Positions 34,843 to 44,795 of a stretch of DNA of 64,000 nt are shown here, piece after piece. Location of the stretch: NCBI RefSeq assembly GCF_022398325.1, contig NZ_JAKEVD010000012.1, positions 1 to 64,000 of the forward strand, in the 5' to 3' direction. The notes beneath the pieces were generated by a model that saw only the letters and a list, made by a program, of their open reading frames with translations, ran no database searches and was not told the DNA's origin. Each line of letters opens with the position of its first letter. Within the stretch, counting starts at the first letter, position 1. A program made the position numbers and the translations under genes. Origin of the DNA: Shewanella sp. Isolate13. Its GTDB lineage: Bacteria > Pseudomonadota > Gammaproteobacteria > Enterobacterales > Shewanellaceae.

Positions 34843-36756
34843 TTATTTTATAGGGTGAACCTTTAATACATCGACCGCAGCGCCTTGGCCGTGGCACGTT
34901 GCGCAGCTTTCTGTTCCAGCTGTGGCATCGGCCTCTGTACCTTTAAATACGCCGCCTTGTTGGGTCATGTGTGCTACTGCAGAATCACCTAAATGGCAGG
35001 CGCTACAGATTGCCGAAGCGGGGCTGGTAAAGGTGCCATCGTTAAAAGCGAGCGGTTGCACAGCGCTGCTAAGAGGTAGGGCTGCAGTTAATACTCCGGC
35101 CTCATCAGTGGTGTGACACTGGGCGCAATTACCTATATTGCCTGGATAGTTAATGTCTGGATAACTCTCTCGAGAGCCTGCATGGAGCGTATGGGCAAGA
35201 TGCTTATAATCCGCTGTCGATGCTGCAGGGTTTGCTGCCGTTGCATTAGCGACCATATTGGGGTTGTGGCAGAGCTGACATTGACCCTCTAGATCGTTGC
35301 GTGAACCGTGATAATTTAATTGTTGGTCACCATGGCAACTGCCACAGGTCTCATTGGTCACAACGACTCTACGTCCAAGCTCCGTTATGGCCGTTGCACT
35401 AAAGAACTGATGGCTTGACTTGATGGTGGTGGTTGAGTCGGTGCTTTCGCAGTCGGTCAACATTGCCTTATCGTTGCAAAGTTTACCTTGAATAGCGAGG
35501 GTACCTTTATCTGTTGCTGGATCAGCACTTAAAGTGAGGCCGGCAATTTGATAATGGTAAACACCATTACTACCCGATATGGGGCTTGTATCTTGTAGCT
35601 TTATCGATCTAGCACTGCGCGTAGTATAGTCAACGCTTATCCCCCAGTTAGCATAAACACGTAGATCATTAATAAAGTTAAGCTTATCGGCACTATCGCT
35701 ATAGACCTCATTCGTTGCAGGATTGGATAAGCGAATGGAGAAGTTAACGGCATCGCCAGCGAGTTCGGCACTGATAACTTCAACATGGAACTGTCCAAGT
35801 AACTCATCTGTGTCTTCTTGGCTGTGTGCACTCATGGTCCAGTCGGAGTTGTGACAGGCAACGCAGTTACTGTTATCAACTTGAGTCGGGTGACCTTGAC
35901 CGCTTGGGAAGTCTATATTGGTGTGGCAGCTGCCACAGGCTTCCATCGTGGGAACGCGTGCCCAGTTCATATTCTCTGTTAGGGCTTCATCGGCTACGTG
36001 ACAAGTTTGACAGTCAGCGAGTGAGACTGGAAATCCTGAAAGGTGTTTGGTGTGAACCATTGGCGCGAACACGTTACCAGGGTTGCTAACCCTATCGCTG
36101 TTATGGCAGGTGACACAGGTCTCTACTTCATTATACTTGCTGCCATGAAAAGCTAAGTCGTTATGGCAGGTATTACAGGTAGCCATTTCTATGAGGTTAC
36201 GGGTGTAGGCTGGCTCGCTGCCATTATCTTGCCAATCAAAATGTTGATTAGTGATAGGTAAGTCGGTTCCGTCGGGGAGGCTGTCGCCGCCAACTTTGAT
36301 CACCACACGCTGAGTGGCTCCGGGGATAAAGCTAATGTCATTCATACCATCGAACGAACCGCTAAAGGTATAGCTGTATTTACCGTTCTTATGATCGATA
36401 AACTCACCATCGCAGCTGCTGGAGCAGGACTCTGATGTAAAGTACTGCCACTGACTGGCATTGCCTGCATTGGTATAGCCTTGAGGCAGAAGCTGCGCTG
36501 CAAGATAAGTTGTCGATGAAATACCGACCACGGGTTCATCGGCTTCATTAGTAATGCGGTAATTGACCGTTGCAACACCTGAGTCCAGTAGCACCTCATT
36601 TACCGTGATATTTAGACTATTAATTTCGCTCGCTGGTGGGCCTCCGGGTTCGCCAGGGTTACCAGGTTTACCATCGTCTCCACCACAACCGGCCAATATG
36701 GCTATTAGCGCAAGAGGAATACTTTTTACTATTAGTGATTGAGTGACTCGTTTCAT
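34843..36756 (-). CDS. mtrF: MtrF-like surface decaheme cytochrome lipoprotein
   Basis: MtrF is a paralogue of MtrC that forms a second conduit with MtrD and MtrE. The 637-residue protein has lipobox LAGC, linker DDGKPGNPGEPGGPP, and ten CXXCH motifs (CNTCH, CVTCH, CQTCH, CGSCH, CVACH, CGSCH, CQLCH, CAQCH, CSACH, CATCH). A CX8C pair (LCNDKAMLTDCES) lies in the middle domain, as in the MtrC homologue. Size and position after mtrD-mtrE match MtrF. AAGGA lies in front of the ATG. It is probably co-transcribed with mtrE, 74 bases upstream. Confidence 0.88.
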   Translation of the reverse strand: MKRVTQSLIVKSIPLALIAILAGCGGDDGKPGNPGEPGGPPASEINSLNITVNEVLLDSGVATVNYRITNEADEPVVGISSTTYLAAQLLPQGYTNAGNASQWQYFTSESCSSSCDGEFIDHKNGKYSYTFSGSFDGMNDISFIPGATQRVVIKVGGDSLPDGTDLPITNQHFDWQDNGSEPAYTRNLIEMATCNTCHNDLAFHGSKYNEVETCVTCHNSDRVSNPGNVFAPMVHTKHLSGFPVSLADCQTCHVADEALTENMNWARVPTMEACGSCHTNIDFPSGQGHPTQVDNSNCVACHNSDWTMSAHSQEDTDELLGQFHVEVISAELAGDAVNFSIRLSNPATNEVYSDSADKLNFINDLRVYANWGISVDYTTRSARSIKLQDTSPISGSNGVYHYQIAGLTLSADPATDKGTLAIQGKLCNDKAMLTDCESTDSTTTIKSSHQFFSATAITELGRRVVVTNETCGSCHGDQQLNYHGSRNDLEGQCQLCHNPNMVANATAANPAASTADYKHLAHTLHAGSRESYPDINYPGNIGNCAQCHTTDEAGVLTAALPLSSAVQPLAFNDGTFTSPASAICSACHLGDSAVAHMTQQGGVFKGTEADATAGTESCATCHGQGAAVDVLKVHPIK

Positions 36757-36830
36757 ATTGATGTCCTTGAATTCCTTTTTATTGACTTGGCTGTTGCTCG
36801 TAGCTCAAGGCTGCTGTTACTCGTTCAAAC

Positions 36831-38951
36831 CTATAGTTCGTAGCTAAATGTTAGGCCAACATAATGGGCACTATAATTGTGGCTTAGATCGCCAAACGTT
36901 AAGACGTTGGGGATTGAGTCGACCGTTAACCCCTGGTTTAGCCAATCAGAATCTTTATAGTTTTCAAATATCCAATCAAAACGTAATGCCATTTTCTCGC
37001 CAAGTTGATATTTGGCGAATGCATTAATGTTATGGGTTTCGGCAAAATAGTCGCCGTATGGTGAAGTTAAACCTTGGGTGATTTCGGTATCACTCTGACC
37101 GTCTGAATAACTATAATCTAAACCCAGATCCAGCTTGTTATCTAAAAGCTGTAAGTAATCGAAACCAACGCCGACTAAGGTTGATGTTTCATCGGTATTG
37201 GCATACCAGTTTGGTAAACTAAAGTTACTGCTACCAGCTTGGTCACTATCACGCCAATCTTGGTTGAGGTAAGCGTTGACGCTGAAGTTTTCGCTAAATA
37301 GATAGTTAGCCGAGATATCGTAGCCTTGTGTGTCGACTTCAGTGAGTCCGACTAGCGTATCGTCATAATCATCATTGCTGACATAAGCGTTTGCACTTGC
37401 CGAAAACGCTGACGCTGGGTTGTAATTAACACTGAGTCGGTACTCTTGACGCTCTCTGTCTGCGAGGTATGACTTTCTTAAGTATGGGTTGCTTAGACTC
37501 GCTGTGGCGTCTATAGCCTTATAGCGACTCCCGGTTCTATCTTTATACTCTGCCTTAAGCCAAGCAGACCAAGACGGTGAAATATTATAGTTAAACTTAG
37601 CGAAGACCCCATTCTGTTTTAGAGAGTCCCTGTCTAAGTCACTAAAGTCGTTATGGTCATACTGATAGCCCGCATCAAGATAAACGGCGCGGCTGAATCG
37701 ATACTTTGCACCGAGCTTTGCTTGTTGCTTAGTTCGATCGTACTCGGGATTAACGGCCGTTCCTGAGTAGTAGCTATCTGTTATGACTTGAGGGTAGGGG
37801 CTCTGAGCTGTCTTGTTATCCCTATCTGAATAATCGTAACTCGCTCTTACGCTTAAGCCCCGTAGGAGTCTGCCCGAGTACTTCAGTTTCATGTCAGTGG
37901 TATCGACCTTACCATCGAGATCTGCAGTTGGCAGAGTGGGACTTGGACCATTAATCGTTGCTGGGAGGAAGGCCTCATCTTGGGTAAAGCTTGCAACACC
38001 TAAATGCATGAGCACTTGGTGGCCGTTGCCACTGAGCTGGGCATTGGCTCCGATGCGATAGGCTTTATTGTCTGGCGACACCGCACTTTGACCAGCGTAA
38101 GCCGCACCGAATGTTGGGCTAAAAGCATTTTGCCAAACAATCGAATTATGATCGTTTTTATACTGACTAAAACTTGAGTCTACTCCAACTAACCATCCCT
38201 TACCGTTGAAGTAAATCTTTGCGCCAAGTTCATCTGTGGTGTCATCTATGGGCTCGGCAAGCATGGCGCTATTAGTCAGGATATTGCCAGAAAATGCACG
38301 TTTGCCTTCTCTCTTCTCATGCTGATAACTAACATCGGCTTGGTAAAAACTGCCTTTATATAAGGCATCGAGCAAGAAACGGTCCCTTTGGGTCTTTAGC
38401 TCAACTTCTCTTATATCATCGAGTAGAGTCGGCATCTGTGATGTCACTGCCCCCGTTTGCCAATTGGTCGGGAGAGTGAGGTTATCGCCACTGTTTAGAT
38501 AAGGGCTTAGAGCTGAATTGCTGTGGTAATTAGCTAATCCGCGGTAGCCCAGTGCAATCTGATATTGCCCCGGCCGGCCCGTTTCAATTGCAGCACTGCC
38601 AGCATCATAGCCAAGATTGTTAGCTGTGAAGCGTGTTTCATAGCCAGATTCAGACTTATTAATTAAATCTGCCTCTAAGTGTCCTACAGCACCATCGGTA
38701 TCAGTCCCCGTAGCATTTCCAAAGCGAATATCGGTGGCATCATTATACGCTGCACCTATACCGACAGTACCTTTGAAGCCTACTTCAGTAGTACAACGCT
38801 TACATTCCCATTTACTGGTATCCGCTTTAACTCTGTTAGCATTTTGCAGCCCATAGCCATCGGCGAACGCTGGGGAGATGCTGGCACTGATCGCTAGCGC
38901 TAGCACAGAGAACTGCTGCCCTGTTTTGATATTTTTATGTATTCCAAACAT
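36831..38951 (-). CDS. mtrE: MtrE, outer-membrane barrel (MtrB paralogue)
   Basis: A predicted outer-membrane beta-barrel of 706 residues with signal peptide ending SPAFA and mature start DGYGLQNANRVKADTSKWEC. The family CxxC is Cys50/Cys53 (CKRC). The C-terminal LTFSYEL and alternating strand pattern parallel MtrB at 21.5 kb. It should hold MtrD in the outer membrane and expose electrons to MtrF. I chose ATG 38951 because GGAGTGG lies eight bases upstream; the frame also opens at a GTG within that ribosome binding site. It begins 15 bases after mtrD. Confidence 0.9.
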   Translation of the reverse strand: MFGIHKNIKTGQQFSVLALAISASISPAFADGYGLQNANRVKADTSKWECKRCTTEVGFKGTVGIGAAYNDATDIRFGNATGTDTDGAVGHLEADLINKSESGYETRFTANNLGYDAGSAAIETGRPGQYQIALGYRGLANYHSNSALSPYLNSGDNLTLPTNWQTGAVTSQMPTLLDDIREVELKTQRDRFLLDALYKGSFYQADVSYQHEKREGKRAFSGNILTNSAMLAEPIDDTTDELGAKIYFNGKGWLVGVDSSFSQYKNDHNSIVWQNAFSPTFGAAYAGQSAVSPDNKAYRIGANAQLSGNGHQVLMHLGVASFTQDEAFLPATINGPSPTLPTADLDGKVDTTDMKLKYSGRLLRGLSVRASYDYSDRDNKTAQSPYPQVITDSYYSGTAVNPEYDRTKQQAKLGAKYRFSRAVYLDAGYQYDHNDFSDLDRDSLKQNGVFAKFNYNISPSWSAWLKAEYKDRTGSRYKAIDATASLSNPYLRKSYLADRERQEYRLSVNYNPASAFSASANAYVSNDDYDDTLVGLTEVDTQGYDISANYLFSENFSVNAYLNQDWRDSDQAGSSNFSLPNWYANTDETSTLVGVGFDYLQLLDNKLDLGLDYSYSDGQSDTEITQGLTSPYGDYFAETHNINAFAKYQLGEKMALRFDWIFENYKDSDWLNQGLTVDSIPNVLTFGDLSHNYSAHYVGLTFSYEL

Positions 38952-38966
38952 AACGGCCACTCCTTG

Positions 38967-39929
38967 TTAGCGCTGTAATAACTTGCCAGATGGATGATTA
39001 GAGCCATGAACTTGCGAATGGCAGTTCATACAGCTTTGCCCAGCGTTAAAGGCATTAGGTTTACCGCCAAAGACGGCATTAGATGTATGGCCTACCGATG
39101 CGTGACACTGCTGGCAGAGCATCGGAGGCTTATTGTTTAGCATGGCTTCGTTAACACTGCCGTGGGGATTATGGCAGGTGGCACAGTTATCGGTTACGGG
39201 CGCGTGCTCCCAAAGTTTAGGTCCGCGTTTTTCCGCATGACATGAGTAACAGTTTTCGTTAATGCTCATTTGTTTAAGGTTGGCATCGGCCAAACTTCCA
39301 TGAGCGTTATGGCAGTCGCTGCACACCATCTGTTGCCACTTGAGAGGGTGAGCTGAACGTTTGTTGATGTCGGCTTTTTGTTGAGTGTGACAGCTGGTGC
39401 AGACCTCAACCTCTTTGTTTTTATCAGATATTGGGTCGTGGCCAGTATGAACTTGGTGACAGTTTGCGCAGCTTACATCGGCATTGTCGTGATGGTTGCC
39501 TTCCCAAGCCATACGCTGGTCATCGTTATGGCAGCTCATACATACGCTATTTTGTTTTTCTGCGGGAACGGGGGAGCTTGAACCGAAGGTTATCATTGGC
39601 TCCTTACCACCTCGGTTATGTTTGCCCATGGGGCCATGGCAGGCTTCACATTGAAGATCAGCCATCGGTGAGGCTTGAACATCACTGCCATGGACGCCGT
39701 CAAACAGTGCCATGACTTTTTCGCTCTTGCGGTGACACATTAAACAGGAATCTGCGCCTTTAGGAGAGTATTGACCTTCAGCAAACTTTTTATCGAGTAT
39801 CGCTTCAACTTCCTGAGGAGCTTTGTCATCCCAAGGCGTTGCCATAGTTGTAAAACTCGTCACCATAAAGGCAAGCAATAATAGGCGCACAAGTTCGCCT
39901 GTGAACCATCCCATGTTCTTGCTCATCAT
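38967..39929 (-). CDS. mtrD: MtrD, periplasmic decaheme c-type cytochrome (MtrA paralogue)
   Basis: The 320-residue protein has an N-terminal hydrophobic signal ([18 protein letters not shown]) and ten CXXCH motifs (CLMCH, CEACH, CMSCH, CANCH, CTSCH, CSDCH, CYSCH, CATCH, CQQCH, CMNCH) at spacings very like MtrA. It is first in the mtrD-mtrE-mtrF unit, downstream of a strong CRP-like site. GGAG precedes two adjacent ATG codons (39929 and 39926); either may be used. It is probably the electron-bearing core of the MtrDEF conduit. Confidence 0.9.
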   Translation of the reverse strand: MMSKNMGWFTGELVRLLLLAFMVTSFTTMATPWDDKAPQEVEAILDKKFAEGQYSPKGADSCLMCHRKSEKVMALFDGVHGSDVQASPMADLQCEACHGPMGKHNRGGKEPMITFGSSSPVPAEKQNSVCMSCHNDDQRMAWEGNHHDNADVSCANCHQVHTGHDPISDKNKEVEVCTSCHTQQKADINKRSAHPLKWQQMVCSDCHNAHGSLADANLKQMSINENCYSCHAEKRGPKLWEHAPVTDNCATCHNPHGSVNEAMLNNKPPMLCQQCHASVGHTSNAVFGGKPNAFNAGQSCMNCHSQVHGSNHPSGKLLQR

Positions 39930-40106
39930 CTCACTCCACTCGCTTTTAGAAGCGATATTTTTAGTTATGTTTAACCCTTTAGCTCTACATTAGTAATTCC
40001 ATAAATTACTAACATAGAATAATAGAACAGATTTGTGACAATTCCATAACATATTTAAGGGTTTATTTTGTGAGTTGACTGATTTTTAAGGAGTTAGCCA
40101 TTGATG

Positions 40107-40122
40107 TGTGATCTTGATCACG
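40107..40122. promoter_or_regulatory. CRP-like site between mtrD and feoA
   Basis: TGTGA-TCTTGA-TCACG matches the CRP consensus in nine of ten half-site positions and is nearly palindromic. It lies 178 bases upstream of mtrD and about 230 bases upstream of feoA, so it could act on either divergent unit. The 420-base gap 39930-40349 has no gene. Confidence 0.75.
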
Positions 40123-40221
40123 TGATAGCGATTAAAAGGGGCGATTATTAGCTTAGTTAAATAATAACCATTCTTAATTAATGCATTTATTAGTTGAGAG
40201 TTTTGTCACATAATGGCGAAC

Positions 40222-40240
40222 ACAATTGAAAATTATTATC
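40222..40240 (+). promoter_or_regulatory. Fur-like site upstream of feoA
   Basis: The 19-mer ends AATTATTATC, matching nine of ten bases of the right half of the Fur consensus (GATAATGAT-AATCATTATC), while the left half matches weakly (13 of 19 overall by eye). It lies about 110 bases upstream of feoA, a usual target of iron repression. Confidence 0.5.
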
Positions 40241-40349
40241 GTTTACAGTTCTAAATGTTGATCTAGGTAAAGTTATTACGCGTTTGTGTCCTTTAGAATA
40301 AATACCAATTTCAAAGAGAGTCGAGCCCTGTTATTAGGTGGAATGCAGA

Positions 40350-40589
40350 ATGAAGCTAAGTGAATTAAGTCCAGGCGATATTGCCAGAATTTCTCAAGTG
40401 GGTCAGATAGACCTACCTGCTGTAGTAAAGCGTAAGCTGCTATCTATGGGGATCACCCCAAATACTCGATTCTCATTGATCCGCAGGGCACCAATGGGAT
40501 CAGGTGTTGAGTTGGATATCCGCGGCAGTAAGTTATGCATGCGTCGCGATTTGGCAGATATTATAGAGGTTGAAAAAGCGAATGGATAA
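40350..40589 (+). CDS. feoA: FeoA, ferrous iron transport accessory protein
   Basis: FeoA is a small SH3-like cytoplasmic protein needed for FeoB-mediated Fe(II) uptake. The 79-residue product (MKLSELSPGDIARI start, LLSMGITPNTRFSLIRRAP, DIRGSKLCMRRDLADII) has the standard FeoA pattern. I chose ATG 40350, eight bases after AGGTGGA, over an upstream GTG at 40338. Its stop overlaps the feoB start by eight bases, indicating translational coupling. Confidence 0.94.
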   Translation: MKLSELSPGDIARISQVGQIDLPAVVKRKLLSMGITPNTRFSLIRRAPMGSGVELDIRGSKLCMRRDLADIIEVEKANG

Positions 40590-42876
40590 ACAATTTAACT
40601 GCGTTACTGTTGGTAACCCGAATGCGGGTAAGTCCACGTTATTTAACGCATTAACAGGATCTAATCAGCAAGTTGGTAACTGGTCTGGTGTAACCGTTGA
40701 GAAAAAAACAGGACAGTTTGCATTGCAAGGTAGTGATGTTTACTTAACGGATCTTCCTGGTATTTACGATCTTCTTCCTGCTGGCAATAGCTGTGACTGT
40801 TCGTTAGACGAACAGATTGCGCAGCAATATCTAGCCGAACAACCGATTGACGGTATCATCAACTTAGTCGATGCGACCAATATTGAACGTCATCTTTATT
40901 TAACGGTACAGCTACGTGAGTTGGGTATTCCAATGGTGGTTGTATTAAACAAGATTGACGCAGCTATTGAGCGCGGTATTCATATCGATATTGCTAAAAT
41001 GACCGAAGAGTTGGGCTGTCCAGTCGTTGCTGTTTGTTCACGTGAACCTAAAGATATTGAAAAAGTTAAGCAGCAGTTTGTTGCGCTACTCGATGGCCAA
41101 GTATCAGAAGCACCATTGGTTCTTGAGTATGATAAAGAAATTGAATCTGTTGTATCGAATCTACTGTCTCAGGATCCTGAATTAAGTCGTGGGCGCGCCT
41201 TGGCGATGCTTGCAAATGGATTAGGCTGCGGCAAGTGTAAAAACAGCCAAGTGGCAAGTGAGGTTGAGCAATACTCTCAAGCACTGTCTAGCCAAGGCAA
41301 AGATATTGAAATCATGGTGGCAACGACTCGTTTTAATTTCGTTGAGCAAGTATTTACTGGCTCAGTGCAGAGCGATAATGCCGAAACCTTCACCGATAAA
41401 CTCGATAAGTTGGTGTTGCACCCGATTGCGGGGATCCCTGTTTTCCTATTCGTTATGTATTTGATGTTCATGTTTAGTATTAACGTGGGCAGTTCTTTTA
41501 TCGACTTCTTCGATATTACCGCAGGTGCGCTGTTTGTTGATCACTTAGGCGCATTTATGACGAGCTTAGGCTCACCTACTTGGTTAGTCACCATTATTGC
41601 TGGTGGTGTTGGGCAAGGTATTCAAACTGTTGCTACCTTTATTCCGGTGATCGCAGCCTTATTCTTGGCGTTGTCAGTGCTTGAAGGCTCTGGCTACATG
41701 GCGCGTGCAGCGTTCGTCGTCGATGGCTTAATGCGCCGCATTGGCTTACCAGGACGTGCCTTTGTACCTATGATTGTCGGCTTCGGCTGTTCAGTACCTG
41801 CTATTATGGCAACACGTACTCTAGGCAGTGAGCGCGAGCGTATTGTGACCGGTATGATGGCGCCATTCATGTCTTGTGGTGCACGTTTGCCAGTTTATGC
41901 CCTATTTGCAGCAGCCTTCTTCCCTGAGTCGGGCCAAAACCTTGTATTCTTGTTATACATCATCGGTATTTTTGCCGCGATTGGTACAGGCTTATTGCTA
42001 CGTAACACATTATTACCAGGCTCAAGCAGCGCGGTAGTGATGGAGTTGCCAAGTTATGAGAAGCCAAAGTTTAAGACGGTTATGGCACGTACCGGCAAGC
42101 GCACTAAGAGCTTTATTATGGGCGCTGGTAAAACCATTGTGATCGTGGTGACCTTACTTAACTTCGTTAACGCTATCGGTGTTGATGGTTCATTTGGCCA
42201 TGAAGATAGCTCAGAGTCGGTATTGAGTGTTGCGAGTCAAAAAGTAACTCCGCTATTTTCACCTATGGGTGTTGAGCAAGATAACTGGCCTGCAACAGTG
42301 GGGATCATTACAGGTATCTTCGCCAAAGAAGCGGTAGTCGGTACCTTGAACAGCTTATATTCAGACGGCGGGGCTGGTGATGAAGAGTTGGCCCCATTGA
42401 GCGACACCTTTAGTGAAGCATTAGCTACCATTCCTGAGAATTTGTTTGGTATTGCTCCAGAAGATCCACTTTCAATTTCTGTCGGTGATGTATCGTCTGT
42501 AGAGTCTGCATCAGAAGAGCTAGAAGTTGATACATCAACCTTTAGCGCGCTACAAGCTGGCTTTGCCGGTGTAACTGCAGCATTTGCTTATCTGCTATTT
42601 GTTCTCTTATATACGCCTTGTGTGGCTGCTATGGGAGCATTAGTTAACGAATTTGGCGGACGCTGGGCAGCATTTGCAGGGCTTTGGACATTTGGTTTAG
42701 CATACGGTACCGCAACCGTGTTCTACCAAGCTGCGACATTTGCTCAGCATCCATTGCAGTCGAGCCTATGGATTGGCTTCTTCGCTATCGCTTTAGTTGT
42801 GTTCTATGTTTGGCTTAAGAATAAGGGTAAGAAAACCCAAACTATCATTCCAGGCATTAAAGTGATTACTGAATAA
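40582..42876 (+). CDS. feoB: FeoB, ferrous iron transporter
   Basis: FeoB imports Fe(II) through the inner membrane. The 764-residue protein begins with a G-protein domain: G1 GNPNAGKST, a switch region with NWSGVTVEKKTG, G3 DLPGIY, and G4 NKID. Two membrane Gate repeats follow, including RAAFVVDGLMRRIGLPGRAF and GFGCSVPAIMATRTL, then the second Gate near IITGIFAKEAVVGTL. No FeoC is seen; a terminator follows directly. ATG 40582 overlaps feoA. Beside the mtr locus it can take up Fe(II) released by mineral reduction. Confidence 0.96.
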   Translation: MDKQFNCVTVGNPNAGKSTLFNALTGSNQQVGNWSGVTVEKKTGQFALQGSDVYLTDLPGIYDLLPAGNSCDCSLDEQIAQQYLAEQPIDGIINLVDATNIERHLYLTVQLRELGIPMVVVLNKIDAAIERGIHIDIAKMTEELGCPVVAVCSREPKDIEKVKQQFVALLDGQVSEAPLVLEYDKEIESVVSNLLSQDPELSRGRALAMLANGLGCGKCKNSQVASEVEQYSQALSSQGKDIEIMVATTRFNFVEQVFTGSVQSDNAETFTDKLDKLVLHPIAGIPVFLFVMYLMFMFSINVGSSFIDFFDITAGALFVDHLGAFMTSLGSPTWLVTIIAGGVGQGIQTVATFIPVIAALFLALSVLEGSGYMARAAFVVDGLMRRIGLPGRAFVPMIVGFGCSVPAIMATRTLGSERERIVTGMMAPFMSCGARLPVYALFAAAFFPESGQNLVFLLYIIGIFAAIGTGLLLRNTLLPGSSSAVVMELPSYEKPKFKTVMARTGKRTKSFIMGAGKTIVIVVTLLNFVNAIGVDGSFGHEDSSESVLSVASQKVTPLFSPMGVEQDNWPATVGIITGIFAKEAVVGTLNSLYSDGGAGDEELAPLSDTFSEALATIPENLFGIAPEDPLSISVGDVSSVESASEELEVDTSTFSALQAGFAGVTAAFAYLLFVLLYTPCVAAMGALVNEFGGRWAAFAGLWTFGLAYGTATVFYQAATFAQHPLQSSLWIGFFAIALVVFYVWLKNKGKKTQTIIPGIKVITE

Positions 42877-42906
42877 CGCGAATAGCGTATACTGTTATCA
42901 AATAAT

Positions 42907-42934
42907 AAAAAGCAGCGATGATTCGCTGCTTTTT
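42907..42934 (+). terminator. Terminator of feoAB
   Basis: An 8-bp stem AGCAGCGA / TCGCTGCT with a four-base loop, A run before and T run after, lies 31 bases past the feoB stop. Confidence 0.9.
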
Positions 42935-43048
42935 GCGCTATAAATATAGCCACTGAAGAGGTTTTTAAATCTCAGTCGTTGATCCTTTACAGAATCTGTA
43001 GGATTATGCGTTTTTAGTCTTTAATCATCGTTCGCAAAGAGGAATTCC

Positions 43049-44719
43049 ATGAGTCATGTGGACACTGAAGTACGTCCAAGTAACTTCATACGTAACATCA
43101 TAGATGAAGATCTCGCTAGTGGTAAGCATACGAGTGTACATACTCGCTTCCCACCAGAGCCTAATGGCTTTCTTCATATCGGCCACGCTAAGTCTATTTG
43201 CCTAAACTTTGGTATTGCTCAAGACTATAAGGGTCAATGTAACTTACGTTTTGATGATACCAACCCTGAAAAAGAAGATATCGATTACGTTAATTCTATT
43301 CAGGCCGATGTGCAGTGGCTCGGTTTTCAGTGGGATGGTGATATTCGCTACTCATCAAACTATTTCGACAAGCTTCATCAGTATGCCGTTGAGTTAATTA
43401 CCAAGGGCTTGGCTTATGTTTGCTTCCTAAATAGTGAAGAGACCCGTGAATACCGCGGAACGTTAAAAGAGCCTGGTAAGAACAGCCCTTATCGCGATAC
43501 GTCTGTTGAAGAGAACCTAGCGCTATTTGAAAAAATGCGTTTAGGTGAATTCAAAGAGGGCGAATGTGCTTTGAGAGCTAAGATCGATATGGCATCACCA
43601 TTCATCTGTATGCGTGATCCTATTATCTATCGTATTCGTTTCGCGCATCATCACCAAACGGGCGATAAGTGGTGCATTTACCCAATGTACGACTTTACCC
43701 ACTGTATCTCAGATGCTATCGAAAACATTAGTCACTCTTTGTGTACACTTGAATTCCAAGATAACCGTAGACTCTACGATTGGGTATTGGATCATTTAGA
43801 TGACTTCCAAGCACCAAACAGAACCCGTCAGTATGAGTTTTCGAGACTGAATCTTGAATACACCTTGATGTCCAAGCGTAAGCTTAATGATTTAGTTGCT
43901 CGTAACCTAGTAACAGGTTGGGATGATGCGCGTATGCCTACGATTGCGGGTTACCGCCGCCGTGGTTATACACCAGCGTCAATCCGTGAATTCTGTAAGC
44001 GTATCGGTGTGACTAAGCAGGACAACATGGTTGAAGTGGCCATGCTAGATGCTTGTATTCGTGAAGAGCTTAACGAGTTTGCTCCACGTGCAATGGCAGT
44101 GATCAATCCTGTTAAAGTGATTATCGAAAACTACCCTGAAGGCCAAGTTGAGATAATCAACGCCGCAAATCATCCTAGTAATGAAGAGATGGGTAAACGT
44201 GAGCTGTCTTTTGGCCGTGAACTGTTTATCGACGCTGATGACTTCCGCGAAGAGGCGAACAAAAAGTACAAGCGTTTAGTGCAGGGTAAAGAAGTGCGCC
44301 TGCGTAATGCTTATGTGATTAAGGCCGAGCGTTGTGAAAAAGATGCTGATGGTAACATCACCACTATTTTCTGTACTTACGACGATGAAACTCTGGGTAA
44401 GAACCCAAGTGATGGTCGTAAAGTAAAAGGTGTGATCCATTGGGTCGAAGCGACAACGGCAAAGCCAGCTGAATTCCGTCTTTATGAAAGACTATTCAAC
44501 GATCCTAACCCTGCCGCTGCAGAATCTGTTGATGAAGTGCTCAACCCACATTCATTGACAGTTAAACATGGTCTGGTGGAAGCTAGCCTTGCAGATGCTG
44601 AGGCTGAAAAAGCGTATCAGTTTGAGCGTGAAGGTTACTTCTGTGCAGACAATAAAGACTCAAGCAAAGACAGCTTAGTGTTTAACTTAACGGTTCCGCT
44701 AAGAGACTCTTTCGAATAA
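43049..44719 (+). CDS. glnS: Glutaminyl-tRNA synthetase
   Basis: GlnS charges tRNA-Gln with glutamine. At 556 residues it is the usual bacterial length. Class I signatures are present: [17 protein letters not shown] (HIGH motif, about residue 45) and [10 protein letters not shown] (KMSKS variant). The C-terminal half carries the two anticodon-binding barrels ([16 protein letters not shown] region). GAGGAA lies before ATG 43049. It is a single gene ending at a strong terminator. Confidence 0.97.
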   Translation: MSHVDTEVRPSNFIRNIIDEDLASGKHTSVHTRFPPEPNGFLHIGHAKSICLNFGIAQDYKGQCNLRFDDTNPEKEDIDYVNSIQADVQWLGFQWDGDIRYSSNYFDKLHQYAVELITKGLAYVCFLNSEETREYRGTLKEPGKNSPYRDTSVEENLALFEKMRLGEFKEGECALRAKIDMASPFICMRDPIIYRIRFAHHHQTGDKWCIYPMYDFTHCISDAIENISHSLCTLEFQDNRRLYDWVLDHLDDFQAPNRTRQYEFSRLNLEYTLMSKRKLNDLVARNLVTGWDDARMPTIAGYRRRGYTPASIREFCKRIGVTKQDNMVEVAMLDACIREELNEFAPRAMAVINPVKVIIENYPEGQVEIINAANHPSNEEMGKRELSFGRELFIDADDFREEANKKYKRLVQGKEVRLRNAYVIKAERCEKDADGNITTIFCTYDDETLGKNPSDGRKVKGVIHWVEATTAKPAEFRLYERLFNDPNPAAAESVDEVLNPHSLTVKHGLVEASLADAEAEKAYQFEREGYFCADNKDSSKDSLVFNLTVPLRDSFE

Positions 44720-44745
44720 CTCTTTTTGAGTTGAGCGTCAAAACT

Positions 44746-44773
44746 AAAAAGCCGACATGATGTCGGCTTTTTT
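44746..44773. terminator. Bidirectional terminator between glnS and the Yip1-family gene
   Basis: A 12-bp A/T-flanked stem with core GCCGACA / TGTCGGC and loop TGA lies between two convergent genes. Confidence 0.92.
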
Positions 44774-44795
44774 GTTGCTCAAATTTGCACTTTAT

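Noticed and set aside
40570..40581. Upstream TTG start for feoB
   Set aside because: The ATG at 40582 gives the usual short N-terminus before the G1 motif and the common feoA-feoB overlap.
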